Positions 32,807 to 41,675 are shown, counted from the stretch's first letter. The stretch is DNA of 64,000 nucleotides from DASUAS01 sp963841415 (GCA_963841415.1 CAWJCN010000001.1:1488001-1552000), one strand, 5' to 3'. Notes: generated from the letters alone by a model not told the origin. Translations and numbers: made by a program.

Positions 32807-32992
32807 GTGCAGCTGATCGGGCAGTATGCGTCGATGGCCGCGGGACGGAACTACGACGCACTGTTCGATTTCGCGGGCGCGTTTCCGATCAGCAGGCGTG
32901 AAGCGGTTCTTCGAGTTCTCGCGCTCCTGCCCGCCGCGTCGCTCGCGGCTCGTGGTGCATTCTCCGTCGAGGTCGACCGCGACCGCTGGTGA
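32807..32992 (+). CDS. Small hypothetical protein, possibly fragment
   Basis: A 61-residue open frame from GTG: LIGQYASMAAGRNYDALFDFAGAF, then ISRREAVLRVLALLPAASLAARGAF. Amino-acid balance is protein-like and codon usage is less GC-biased than in the flanking genes. The stop overlaps the GTG of the next frame by four bases (GTGA), consistent with a small operon. It could also be part of a larger broken gene. No family is recognised. Confidence 0.4.
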   Translation: MQLIGQYASMAAGRNYDALFDFAGAFPISRREAVLRVLALLPAASLAARGAFSVEVDRDRW

Positions 32993-33441
32993 TCCCAGGA
33001 CGGATCTACAACGCCGAACCGGGCGACGCCGCCGTCATTGACCTGGACTCGACACAGCGCACGATTGCTCATTGCTTGTACACGCGCTCTCACGACGGAT
33101 TCGTTCGTCAGCGACACCTTGAACGAGTGATCGATTCGCCGTTGCCTTGGGTCGTGCCCTATGTCGTGGCCTTGCTCGGCGAGTACGTGATCGAGATCGT
33201 TGAGACCATTCTCAACCGGCTCGACGTCGAGCACACTCAGGTGAGAAGCCGTTACGGCCGATTCGTGGCCGCCAATCCTGCATTCTTCGAGACGACTGCT
33301 CGCCGAGTGATCAGCTACTGGAACTGCTACTACCGATTTGACTACCCGGTCGCCGATCCGCACCCCGACGGGGCATCCTGGTTGCGGACACGGCCGGCTC
33401 CTCTCGTCCATGTGGCTCGGTCCATCGGCGATGGTGGATGA
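32989..33441 (+). CDS. Hypothetical protein
   Basis: A 150-residue frame starting with a GTG that overlaps the previous stop. IPGRIYNAEPGDAAVIDLDSTQRTIAHCLYTRSHDGFVRQRHLERVI is followed by a helix-rich stretch (WVVPYVVALLGEYVIEIVETILNRL) and a Tyr-rich end (VISYWNCYYRFDYPV). It looks like a real soluble protein. I do not recognise it. It belongs to the less GC-rich island. Confidence 0.5.
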   Translation: MIPGRIYNAEPGDAAVIDLDSTQRTIAHCLYTRSHDGFVRQRHLERVIDSPLPWVVPYVVALLGEYVIEIVETILNRLDVEHTQVRSRYGRFVAANPAFFETTARRVISYWNCYYRFDYPVADPHPDGASWLRTRPAPLVHVARSIGDGG

Positions 33442-33589
33442 CCCACGCATCAAACCGGGACGGGAGCCGGCCGTTCCATTACAACTGTCGCGATGGGTGA
33501 GGACCGAGGCGTCGGCTCAGGAACGAACAACCGGAAGGGCCGCGAGTCTTCGCGGATTCCGTCGGGGGCCAAAGTCGTCATGTTCGACT

Positions 33590-34445
33590 TCAGCTCGACG
33601 CGGCGCCCGGAATCGCGTCCGGCCCGTACATCATCACGACCAGCTCGCCGTAGTCGGGGCCGCTGCGCAGCGAGTTCCCGCCGTCGACGTTGAGGATCTG
33701 ACCGGTCATCCACTGCGACTCGGGTCCCAACAGGAACCGCACCACGTTCGCGATCTCGTCGGGCTCCCCGACCCGCTGGAGCGGCGTGTTGACGAGGTAG
33801 CTCGCGTACGTCGAGCCCTCACGCGAGATGCCTTCCATGATCTCGGTGCTGATGAAGCCAGGCCGGATGGCGTTGAACCGCACGCCGAGCGCGCCGTACT
33901 CGTCGGCCGCGTTGCGCACCACCTGCTCGAGTGCTCCCTTCCCCGCGGTGTAGCCGGTGAAGTAGCGGTGCGTGTACGCGCCGGCGAACGACGACATGCC
34001 CACGAAGGAGCCCTTCGCCTCGATGAGATGAGGCAGCGAGTACTTGGCCGTCAGGAAGGTGCCGGTGGCGTTGAGGCGGATGACCCGCTCGAACTCGTCG
34101 ACCTCCTGCATGGCGAGCGGCTTCAGCGGACCGCCTCCACCCGCGTTGGCGACGACACCGTCGAGCGTGCCCGTGGGCTCGACGGCGGCCGCGACGATGC
34201 GCGCCACGTCGTCTTCGCTGGTGACGTCACCGACCACGTAGCGGACGCTCCCGCCGTGCTCCGCGACCGGCGTGATCTTCCCCACCGACGCCTCGAGCGT
34301 CGCCTCGGTGCGCCCGCAGATCGTGACCGCGGCGCCATCGGCGGCCGCGACGCGCGCGGCACGCGGCACCGATGCCGGTCCCCCCGCCGGTGACCAGCAC
34401 GCCACACCCTTCGAGACCACCGGTCGGCTTCAGCTGTGCAGGCAT
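33590..34445 (-). CDS. Short-chain dehydrogenase/reductase (frameshifted)
   Basis: SDR of about 285 residues. The N-terminal cofactor loop LVTGGGTGIG is in one frame. After the break the protein continues with RVAAADGAAVTICGRTEATLEAS (Arg favours NADP), VVANAGGGGPLKP, VGMSSFAGAYTHRYFTGYTAGKGALEQ (Ser, Tyr and Lys catalytic set) and C-terminal QILNVDGGNSLRSGPDYG. The break lies at the CG tract 34351-34358, and one added CG pair restores the frame. The extension after NVDGG is longer than usual and similar to acyl-CoA-related SDRs. It is divergent from the DUF35-thiolase fusion gene, suggesting a shared lipid pathway. Confidence 0.78.
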
Positions 34446-34552
34446 GGGACTCCCCCTCGCGACGCGGCACCGAGCGCCCAGAAAGTAGTGGGTTCGCGGA
34501 GCCACGGGTAGCGTCCGGCCTCCACGACCCGAGCCGAATCCGAGGAGCGAAC

Positions 34553-36235
34553 GTGGCCGAACCGTCCGGGCGCCTGCTGCCCGAGCTCACCGCGAGCAAC
34601 GAGTTCTTCTGGAAGTCGGGCGAGGACGGGAAGTTGCGCTTCCAGCGCTGCATCGAGTGCGGTGAGCTGCGTCACCCGCCGGTCGCGGTGTGCCCCTACT
34701 GCCACTCGAACGAGTGGGAGCCCGCGGCGGTGTCAGGGCGCGCGGTCGTCGCCGGGTTCACGGTGAACGAACACGCGTGGATGCCGAGCTTCCCGCCTCC
34801 CTACGTCATCGCCATCGTCGCCATCGAGGAGGACGACAGGATCCGGCTCACCACCAACGTCGTCGACTGCGAGCCGTCGGCGGTCTTCGTGGGCATGAAG
34901 GTGCAGGTGCGCTTCGAGCACGACGACGACGTGTGGATCCCGGTGTTCGCGCCCACGGGCGAGACCGACAAGGGTCCTTTCCCGGCCGTCGACGGGTCGT
35001 CGCGCGACGCGCGCCCGATGCCGACGGGCGCCGACAAGTTCGAGGACCACGTCGCGATCACCGGCATCGGCATGTCGCAGGTGGGGCGACGCCTGATGGT
35101 CGACCCCATCACGCTGACGGTGGCTGCGGCGAAGCAGGCCATCGCCGACGCCGGCCTCGAGCCGTCCGACATCGACGGGCTCTCGACGTACCCGGGTCCG
35201 GGCATCGGCGTCGGGATGTCGGAGGGCGGCATCATGGCGTTGGAGGAGGTGCTCCGCCTCCGCCCGCTGTGGATCAACAGCGGCCTCGAGCTCCCCGGTC
35301 AGGGCGGCTCGGTGATCGCGGCGATGCTGGCCGTCGCCGGCGGCCTCTGCAACCACGTGCTGTGCTTCCGCACGGTCTGGGAGGCCACGTACGCGGCGCG
35401 CCAGCGGGCGGCGATGAACGAGCGCGCCAGCAGCGGGATGCTCGCGCTGCAGGAGTCGCCGCGCATCGGCGGCGACATGCAGTGGCGGATGACGTACGGC
35501 GCGTCGTCGGCCGCGAACTGGATCGCGATGCAGGCGTCGGCCCACTTCGACCGGTTCGGCACCACGAAGGAGACGCTCGGCTGGATCGCGCTGAACGCGC
35601 GCAAGAACGCGGCGCGCACACCGTGGGCGATCTACAAGGACCCGCTCACGATGGACGACTACCTCAGCGCGCGCACCATCACCACGCCGTTCGGCCTGTA
35701 CGACTGCGACGTGCCGTGCGACGGCGCGGTCGCCGTCATCGTCTCGCGCAAGAACCTCGCGGCGGACATGCAGCAGCCGCCGGTGCACCTCGAAGCGGTC
35801 GGCACCGCGATCACCGAACGCATCAGCTGGGACCAGGGTTCGCTCGATCACGAGCCGCTCGTGCAGGGACCGGCCGCCCATCTCTGGACCCGCACCGATC
35901 TCAAGCCGTCGGACATCGACATGGCCCAGCTCTACGACGGGTTCTCGTTCAACTGCCTGTCGTGGCTCGAGGCGCTCGGGTTCTGCGGGTGGGGCGAGGC
36001 CCGCGACTTCCTCGACGGCGGCACGAACATCGCGCTCGACGGCGTGTTGCCGCTGAACACCCACGGCGGCCAGCTGTCGTCGGGTCGCCTGCACGGCTAC
36101 GGGTTCATCCACGAGGCGGTCACCCAGCTCCGCGGCGACGCGGGCGAGCGGCAGGTGCGCAACGCGGAGACCGCGGTGGTGAGCACCGGGGGTGGCGCGC
36201 CCGGCGGCGTCTTCCTCTTCACCAAGGGGCACTGA
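34553..36235 (+). CDS. DUF35 (zinc ribbon/OB-fold) - thiolase-like fusion protein
   Basis: A 560-residue two-domain protein. Residues 1 to about 150 form a DUF35 domain with a zinc ribbon (RCIECGELRHPPVAVCPYCH) and an OB fold (VVAGFTVNEHAW, MKVQVRFEHDDDVWIPVF). Residues from about 165 form an SCP-x-type thiolase-like domain: VAITGIGMSQVGRR, AAAKQAIADAGLEPSDIDGL, DIDMAQLYDGFSFNCLSWLEALG, and the C-terminal loop LNTHGGQLSSGRLHGYGFIHEAV. In sterol catabolism, separate DUF35 and thiolase-like proteins form aldolase complexes such as Ltp2 with ChsH2. A fused form fits retro-aldol cleavage of acyl-CoA. GTG follows GGAG at a good distance. Confidence 0.85.
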   Translation: MAEPSGRLLPELTASNEFFWKSGEDGKLRFQRCIECGELRHPPVAVCPYCHSNEWEPAAVSGRAVVAGFTVNEHAWMPSFPPPYVIAIVAIEEDDRIRLTTNVVDCEPSAVFVGMKVQVRFEHDDDVWIPVFAPTGETDKGPFPAVDGSSRDARPMPTGADKFEDHVAITGIGMSQVGRRLMVDPITLTVAAAKQAIADAGLEPSDIDGLSTYPGPGIGVGMSEGGIMALEEVLRLRPLWINSGLELPGQGGSVIAAMLAVAGGLCNHVLCFRTVWEATYAARQRAAMNERASSGMLALQESPRIGGDMQWRMTYGASSAANWIAMQASAHFDRFGTTKETLGWIALNARKNAARTPWAIYKDPLTMDDYLSARTITTPFGLYDCDVPCDGAVAVIVSRKNLAADMQQPPVHLEAVGTAITERISWDQGSLDHEPLVQGPAAHLWTRTDLKPSDIDMAQLYDGFSFNCLSWLEALGFCGWGEARDFLDGGTNIALDGVLPLNTHGGQLSSGRLHGYGFIHEAVTQLRGDAGERQVRNAETAVVSTGGGAPGGVFLFTKGH

Positions 36236-36252
36236 GCGCCGAAACAACAGCA

Positions 36253-37448
36253 ATGCAACGCTTCTACGACGACGAGGGCATGAACTTCGCGGTGCTCATC
36301 AGCCTCGGGTTCGCGTACGCCGGCATCACCGACGTCGGCGAGACGCTCGCCACCATCGAACGCATCCCCGACGGCGACACCGAGGCCTGGGTCACCGAGT
36401 GGACGGCGACGGCCGACCGTCTGGCCGAACAGGCCGGCGAGTCACTGGCCGGCGGCCACCGCGTGAGCGCGCGCGGACCAAGTTGCTGCGGGCGTCGACC
36501 TACTACGACCACGCGTCGGCCCAAGCGCCGGGTAGCAAGGATCCGTCGCGCTACACCTCGTTGTGGGAGCGCCACCGCGACACGTGGGACCGCGCCGTCG
36601 ACCTCTTCGAGACGCCGGTCCAGCGGGTCGAGATCCCCTACCAGGACACGACGCTGGCCGGGTACTTCTTCACCCCGACGGACGACCCGGCGCGCCGACC
36701 CACGGTGATCCTGAACAACGGCTCCGACGGCCCGGTCATCAGCCAGTGGAGCCTCGGTGGTCGCGCCGCCATCGCCCGGGGTTGGAACGCCGTCACCTTC
36801 GACGGGCCCGGGCAGGGCGCGGCGCTGCACCGTCAGCACCTGTACTTCCGCGCCGACTGGGAGCAGGTGATCACGCCGGTGGTCGACTGGCTCGTCGCTC
36901 GGCCCGAGGTCGATCCCACGAGGATCGCCCTCCAGGGCATCAGCCAGGGTGGCTACTGGGCGCCGCGCGCCGCCGCGTTCGAGCACCGGCTGGCGGCACT
37001 GGTCGCCGACCCCGGGGTGATGCGGGTGGCGTCGTCGTGGGAGCAGCACCTGCCGAAGGACCTCGTGCAGCTGATCGACGACGGCAACCAGGCCGACTTC
37101 GACGCGCTCATGGATGCCAACCCGAACGAGGCGCAGAAGGCGATGCTGGCGTGGCGCATGGCGCCGTACGGCACCACCTCGTACTACGAGGCGTACCTCA
37201 AGGCGCGCGAGCAGACGCTCGACGTCGCCACCGTGGCGCAGATCTCCTGCCCCACCCTCGTGCTCGATCCCGACCACGAGCAGTTCTGGCCCGGCCAGTC
37301 GCAGCAGCTCTACGACGCGCTCACACGCGAGAAGCGGCTGGCGCGCTTCACGGCTGAGGAAGGCGGCGACTGGCACTGCGAGCCCGCCGCGCAGAGCCTG
37401 CGCGACGAGCGCGTCTTCGACTTCCTGGAGACGGTGTTCGCGCGCTGA
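36253..37448 (+). CDS. Alpha/beta hydrolase, FrsA/dihydropseudooxynicotine hydrolase-like (frameshifted)
   Basis: Hydrolase of about 398 residues with an N-terminal helical cap (MQRFYDDEGMNFAVLISLGF, GDTEAWVTEWTATADRLAEQ) and a C-terminal alpha/beta-hydrolase domain. There PTVILNNGSDGP holds the oxyanion region, GISQGGYW the nucleophile Ser, LDPDHEQFWPG the acid region and WHCEP the likely His. The frame breaks at the CG tract 36468-36475. Removing one CG pair joins HRVSAR to TKLLRASTYYDHAS. Family members cleave C-C or ester bonds in ring-opened aromatic or alkaloid compounds. It starts 17 bases after the thiolase fusion and is probably in its operon. Confidence 0.8.
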
Positions 37449-37457
37449 TCGACGCGG

Positions 37458-37757
37458 TCAGCAGCTGTAGGCGCCGACGACCGTCGCGCCCATCGCGAGG
37501 GGCGGCACGGCACAGCGATCGGCGATGTCCTTCGTGAACGCGTGGAACGCGGGGACGTCCTGGAGCGAATCCGGGTCGTCGACGTCGTCCTCGATGACCA
37601 CGTGCACGAAGCTCACGCCGTCCTCGAGCCGGAACACCCGGTACGAGAAACCCCGCGGCCGGCGGTCGCTCAGCTCGGCGAACACCGCCTCGATGAGCTC
37701 CTGGTTCTCGTCCGCCCGGTCGGGCGTGGCCTGGTAGCGCACCACGGTCGCCTTCAT
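37458..37757 (-). CDS. ABM-like small dimeric-barrel protein
   Basis: A 99-residue protein: MKATVVRYQATPDRADENQELIEAVFAEL, GFSYRVFRLEDGVSFVHVVIED and LQDVPAFHAFTKDIADRC. The pattern is that of the antibiotic biosynthesis monooxygenase or related stress-response barrels. It converges with the hydrolase, nine bases apart. Upstream bases show a weak GGAGG-like stretch (GAGGACC). Specific function unknown. Confidence 0.7.
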   Translation of the reverse strand: MKATVVRYQATPDRADENQELIEAVFAELSDRRPRGFSYRVFRLEDGVSFVHVVIEDDVDDPDSLQDVPAFHAFTKDIADRCAVPPLAMGATVVGAYSC

Positions 37758-37861
37758 GGTCCTCCGTTCGGTTCGTCACTTCGCTGGTGATGACCCGATC
37801 AGGGAGCAGGATTGATCGCCGCCGGCGATGATTCCTCGCCGGCGGCGCGGTCGTACCGGTC

Positions 37862-38392
37862 ATGGAAGCGAAGAACCTGGCCGACCTGTACGACTCCCCG
37901 CTGCTCGACTGGGCACGGTGCGAGGCGGCGCTGGCCGCCGGCTACCCGCAAGCGCCCGACACCGGTGGGCCGAATCGTCATTCCACCTGGCTGGCCACGA
38001 TCGACGCCGACGGCCGGCCCCACGTCAACGGGATCGGCAGCATGTGGGTCGACGGCGCGTTCATCTTCGAGACGGGACGTACGTCGCGCAAGGGCCGCAA
38101 CCTGGCCCGCGACCCTCGCTGCACGATCAGCCTGGCCATGGACACGTTCGACGTCGTGGTCGAGGGCGAGGCCGAGCTGGTCACCGATTCCGCCGTCGTC
38201 GCGGACATCGCCGCCCGCTTCGCCGCGCACGGCTGGCCCGCGGAAGTCGACGAGAGCGGCACCGCGCTCACCGCGCCCTTCAGCGCGCCGTCGGCGGGTC
38301 CGCCGCCGTGGCACGTGTACCGCGTCATACCGCAGACCGCGACGATCGTGAGCACGGTGGAACCCGGTGGCGCGACCCGCTTCGACTTCTAG
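37862..38392 (+). CDS. Pyridoxamine 5'-phosphate oxidase family (FMN/F420-binding split barrel) protein
   Basis: A 176-residue split-barrel flavin-type protein: STWLATIDADGRPHVNGIGSMWVDGAFIFETG, followed by SRKGRNLARDPRCTISLAMD and VVEGEAELVTD. In actinobacteria many members bind F420 rather than FMN. The basic KGRNLARDPR segment fits binding of the cofactor phosphate. The last strand WHVYRVIPQTATIVS closes the barrel. Its stop overlaps a convergent small gene by four bases. Substrate unknown. Confidence 0.82.
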   Translation: MEAKNLADLYDSPLLDWARCEAALAAGYPQAPDTGGPNRHSTWLATIDADGRPHVNGIGSMWVDGAFIFETGRTSRKGRNLARDPRCTISLAMDTFDVVVEGEAELVTDSAVVADIAARFAAHGWPAEVDESGTALTAPFSAPSAGPPPWHVYRVIPQTATIVSTVEPGGATRFDF

Positions 38393-38586
38393 CGCGACGG
38401 CACGACGAGCGGCGCGGCTGTGTTCCACGGCGTCGCACCTTCGTCGTACGAGACCTGGAAGCCCGCCGGCAGATCGTCGGTGACGTCCCACTTCGCGGTG
38501 AGCCGGCCGACGCCGAGCTCCACGCGCATCGGCTGGTCGAGATCGGTGGGATCGACCCCGAGGTCGACGGGTTGGATCCGCGCCAT
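38389..38586 (-). CDS. Small hypothetical protein downstream of the nitroreductase
   Basis: A 65-residue frame: ATG 38586 is one base after the nitroreductase stop. It reads MARIQPVDLGVDPTDLDQP, then RVELGVGRLTAKWDVTDDLPAG and QVSYDEGATPWNTAAPL. It looks like an acidic beta-rich protein. It ends overlapping the stop of the convergent split-barrel gene. I do not recognise it. The tight spacing suggests co-translation with the nitroreductase. Confidence 0.45.
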   Translation of the reverse strand: MARIQPVDLGVDPTDLDQPMRVELGVGRLTAKWDVTDDLPAGFQVSYDEGATPWNTAAPLVVPSR

Positions 38587-38587
38587 G

Positions 38588-39310
38588 TCACCCTTGTCCT
38601 GGTCGAGCTCCCCAACGGTCGACGAACGTGATCTCCTCCACCGGACGTCGTTCCGCGGGACGGAAGTCCTCACCGGTGTAGTACGCGACCGGCACGAGGC
38701 ACGACTGTACGAAGCCCTCCGGCACCCCGAGCAACGCGTCGGCCTCGGCCCGCCGATACAAGTGCACGGTGGTGAGCACCGAGCCCAGCCCGCGGCTGCG
38801 CAACGCGAGCATCAAGCTCCACACCGCGGGATAGATCGACGGTGGCCAACCGGCGGCCCCGCCGACGTCCTCGACGCACGGCACCACCAGCACCGGCACC
38901 TCGTGCAGATGCGCCATGAGGTAGCCGGCTGAATCGCCGACGCGCGCCTGCTGGTCCTCCGGCGGCGGTACCGAACCCAGGCGCGCCGCTGGGCGGTCGG
39001 CGGGCAGGTTGCGGTATAGGTCGGCGAGCCCGGCACGGACCTCGCGATCGGTGACGACGAGCCATCGCCACGTCTGCTGGTTCGAGCCCGTCGGGGCCTG
39101 GATCGCGAGGCGCAGGCACTCGAGCACGACGTCGAGCTCGACCGGGCGCGTGAGATCGAGGCGGCGGCGCACCGCACGCGTCGTGGTCAACAGCTTGTCG
39201 ACGGTGTCGAGGTCGAGACCCGACGCGCCGATCCGCGCCAGCGCCTCTGATGAGCGCTCGCTACTCGCCGGGCCGCTCTTCGGAAGATCGCCCGGCTCGC
39301 TCACGCTCAC
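38588..39310 (-). CDS. Nitroreductase family protein
   Basis: FMN-dependent nitroreductase-like protein (240 residues): TTRAVRRRLDLTRPVELDVVLECLRLAIQAPTGSNQQTWRWLVV is the family N-terminal signature (Arg-rich FMN loop and the PTGSN motif). Later come AVWSLMLALRSRGLGSVLTT and VPVAYYTGEDFRPAERRP. The first 25 residues (GTG start, VSVSEPGDLPKSGPASSERSS) are low complexity, and the DNA resembles the module 2 repeat, so the true start may be further in. In actinobacteria such proteins reduce nitro or quinone compounds. It lies four bases after the amidohydrolase stop on the same strand. Confidence 0.85.
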   Translation of the reverse strand: MSVSEPGDLPKSGPASSERSSEALARIGASGLDLDTVDKLLTTTRAVRRRLDLTRPVELDVVLECLRLAIQAPTGSNQQTWRWLVVTDREVRAGLADLYRNLPADRPAARLGSVPPPEDQQARVGDSAGYLMAHLHEVPVLVVPCVEDVGGAAGWPPSIYPAVWSLMLALRSRGLGSVLTTVHLYRRAEADALLGVPEGFVQSCLVPVAYYTGEDFRPAERRPVEEITFVDRWGARPGQG

Positions 39311-39314
39311 GCAA

Positions 39315-40538
39315 TCAAGCGATGTCGTAGAGCGCGAGCGCGCTCTCGCTCGTGATCACCTGCTGCTGTTCGAACGACAGCGGCTCGAGCGCCTCGGCCA
39401 GCTCCTCGGTGACACCGGGGAACTTGGCGTCCGGGTGCGGGTAGTCGGACGCCCACACGATGCGGTCGGCACCGCACAACGGCGAGTTCGCGGTGAACGC
39501 GAGCATCGATTCGTCGGGGTCGAAGCTGATCCAGCACTGGCGACGGAAGTACTCCGACGGCAGCATCTCCAGCCACGGCACGTCCCACTCGAACTTCTTG
39601 GAGTGGTGGTCGAGCCGCTCGAGCCACGGCACCAGCCAGCCGCCGTTCGCTTCGAGGAACAGGAACTTGGTGTCGGGGAAGCGCTCGCACACGCCGCCGG
39701 CGGTGATGTAGCAGATCGAGTGCATGACGTCGACGGGGTTGGCGATGGCCTGGGTGAAGAGGATGTTGCCCATCTCCCACCCGCCCTCGGGTTCCTGGTC
39801 GGAGTCGGCGTAGCTCCAGTTCGCGAACGGTCGTGCGAGCTTCAGGCCGCGACACGCGCCGGGAAGGTCGGGCATGAGGAACGGGTGGAACGCGAGCACG
39901 AGTCCGGTCTCGGCCGCCGCCTGCCACACGGGGTCGTAGACCTTGTCGTTGAACGGCCGCCAGTCGACCGACGGGTTGGGCCGCAGGAACACCGACACCA
40001 TCCCCGGCTTCTCCGCGACGCGTCGGATCTCGTCGGCCACGGCCTGCACGCCGTCCTCGTCGTTCATCGGCGGCACCGCACCCGCTGCGAAGAGCCGGCC
40101 TTCGCCCTCCTGGGTGTGGTCCGACGCCCAGTCGTTGTAGGCGCGTGCCTGCACCCGCGCGAAGTCCTCGTCGGGTATCGACTGCAGGCCCAGCATCGAG
40201 GTCGGGTACAACACGGCGAGGTCGATGCCGTCGGTGTCCATGTCGTGCAGGCGTGCCTTGGCGTTGTACGCCGCCGGGCGCACCTCGGTGTATCGCATGT
40301 TGCCGCTGCGTGCGCGCTCGACCTCCTCGTCGGGGAAGCCGGCCGTGCCCGCCAGCGACATCCCGTTCGAGGGCATGACGACGCCGTTGTAGTGGAGGTA
40401 CTCGACGCCGTCCGCGTCGGTCTCGATGTGCCACACGCGATCGCGCCACTCCGCCGGTGCATACTCGGGCATGGCGGTCGGGTGCTCGAGGATGTGGCCG
40501 TCCGAGTCGATGTAGCGCAGGACTTCCGTCGCGGTCAT
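39315..40538 (-). CDS. Amidohydrolase family protein (ACMSD-like)
   Basis: A 407-residue TIM-barrel metal-dependent hydrolase of the amidohydrolase 2 group. The first metal motif is YIDSDGHILE in place of the usual DxHxH (Asp and one His). Others include DMDTDGIDLAVLYPTSMLG, FHPFLMP, FLEANGGWLVPWLERLDHH and IVWASDYPHPDAKFPG with the catalytic Asp. Family members decarboxylate or hydrolyse ring-cleavage products. ATG 40538 is clear. It is upstream of the nitroreductase on the same strand. A 361-base region with two repeat elements separates it from the next SDR. Confidence 0.88.
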   Translation of the reverse strand: MTATEVLRYIDSDGHILEHPTAMPEYAPAEWRDRVWHIETDADGVEYLHYNGVVMPSNGMSLAGTAGFPDEEVERARSGNMRYTEVRPAAYNAKARLHDMDTDGIDLAVLYPTSMLGLQSIPDEDFARVQARAYNDWASDHTQEGEGRLFAAGAVPPMNDEDGVQAVADEIRRVAEKPGMVSVFLRPNPSVDWRPFNDKVYDPVWQAAAETGLVLAFHPFLMPDLPGACRGLKLARPFANWSYADSDQEPEGGWEMGNILFTQAIANPVDVMHSICYITAGGVCERFPDTKFLFLEANGGWLVPWLERLDHHSKKFEWDVPWLEMLPSEYFRRQCWISFDPDESMLAFTANSPLCGADRIVWASDYPHPDAKFPGVTEELAEALEPLSFEQQQVITSESALALYDIA

Positions 40539-40658
40539 CGGTCCCCCTGGAATCGAGTTGGCAGTCGCGCGGGCAGGCCCAGCGTTCCCGTTTCCGCGCC
40601 GCGCCGCAAATTGCACGGGGCCGAATTACGCCCGGCCCGGCACGGTGCGGTAAGCACA
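40539..40658. promoter_or_regulatory. Upstream region of the amidohydrolase gene
   Basis: First third of the 361-base gap between the divergent amidohydrolase and SDR genes. It is GC-rich, with no recognisable promoter boxes and no credible open frame. It must contain the start region of the amidohydrolase transcript. The rest of the gap is repeat sequence. Confidence 0.3.
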
Positions 40659-40894
40659 GGAGATGCAGTGGAGGCGTGGCCGGCGCGAGCCGAGCGCCCG
40701 CGGGCCGGGTATCCCAGCCCGCAGCGAGTGAGCCATCGTGGAGGCCGGGACGTCGGAACGGGATCGACCGAACTGAGAGCGAAGTAGTGGAGGCGGGGCC
40801 GGCGCGAGCCGAGCGCCCGCGGGCGGGTATCCGGCCCGCAGCGAGTGAGCCATCGTGGAAGCCGGGACGCCGGAACGGAAACGACCGATCGGGA
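40659..40894 (+). repeat. Two composite upstream repeats (module 1 carrying a module 2 insert)
   Basis: Two related elements in direct order, 40659-40780 and 40787-40894. Each has the module 1 left half (GGAGGCGTGGCCGG or the variant GGAGGCGGGGCCGG), then a GC-rich segment of about 60 bases (CGCGAGCCGAGCGCCCGCGG onward, ending GAGTGAGCCATCGTGGA), then the module 1 right half (GCCGGGACGCCGGAACGG). In the copies at 12886 and 56691 the two halves are directly joined. So the inner segment is an insertion at the same point in both copies. The second copy ends just before the SDR ribosome binding site. Confidence 0.65.
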
Positions 40895-40899
40895 AGGCC

Positions 40900-41670
40900 A
40901 TGGAACTCAACGGAGTGGGAGCAATCGTCACCGGCGGCGCGTCGGGGCTGGGCGAGGCCGCGGCCCGCCGCCTGCATTCGGCCGGCGCCAACGTCGTCAT
41001 CGCCGACGTCAACGAGGAGGGCGGCCGGCGCATGGTCGGGGAGCTCGGCGGCAGCACGGAGTTCGTGCGCTGCGACGTCGAGAACGACGAGGAGGTCGAG
41101 GAGGTCGTCCGGGTGGCGGCGAGCCATGGCCCGCTGCGCGTCGCGGTCAACTGCGGTGGGCGGGCCGGCGGCGGGGGCCGCATCGTCGGGCGCGACGGCA
41201 CGCCGGCACCGCACGAGGGCTTCTCGATCACCGTCGAGTCGTTCCTCGTCGGCACGTTCAACGTGACGCGGCTCGCAGCCGCGCAGATGGCCAAGGAGGA
41301 GCCGCTCCAAGACGACGAGCGCGGCGTCGTGGTCATGACCGCGTCGATCGCGGCGTTCGAGGGGATGATCGGCCAGGCCGCCTACTCCGCGGCCAAGGGC
41401 GGCATCGTCGGCATGACCTTGCCCGCGGCGCGCGACCTCGCGGCGGTCGGAGTGCGCGTCGTCACGATCGCACCGGGCACGTTCAAGACGCCCGCCTACT
41501 CGATGATGCCGGAAGACCGGGTCCGCATCCTCGAGGAGATGAACCCCTTCCCGAAGCGCATGGGCAAGCCCGAGGAGTACGCGGCCCTGGTCGAGCACAT
41601 CTGTACCAACACCATGCTCAATGGCGAGGTCATCCGCATCGACGGCGCGGTGAGGTTCCCGCCGAAGTAG
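40900..41670 (+). CDS. HSD10-like short-chain 3-hydroxyacyl-CoA dehydrogenase
   Basis: A 256-residue SDR of the type II 3-hydroxyacyl-CoA dehydrogenase (HSD17B10) group. Cofactor loop TGGASGLGEAAARRL, acidic end of strand two (VIADVNEEGG, for NAD), RGVVVMTASIAAFEGMIGQAAYSAAKGG with Ser-Tyr-Lys, then PAARDLAAVGVRVVTIAPGTFKTP. These match the HSD10 consensus very closely, so beta-oxidation of branched or steroid acyl-CoA is likely. ATG 40900 follows GGGAAGG. The leader contains two composite repeats. It converges with an alpha/beta hydrolase pair. Confidence 0.9.
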   Translation: MELNGVGAIVTGGASGLGEAAARRLHSAGANVVIADVNEEGGRRMVGELGGSTEFVRCDVENDEEVEEVVRVAASHGPLRVAVNCGGRAGGGGRIVGRDGTPAPHEGFSITVESFLVGTFNVTRLAAAQMAKEEPLQDDERGVVVMTASIAAFEGMIGQAAYSAAKGGIVGMTLPAARDLAAVGVRVVTIAPGTFKTPAYSMMPEDRVRILEEMNPFPKRMGKPEEYAALVEHICTNTMLNGEVIRIDGAVRFPPK

Positions 41671-41675
41671 GCGCG

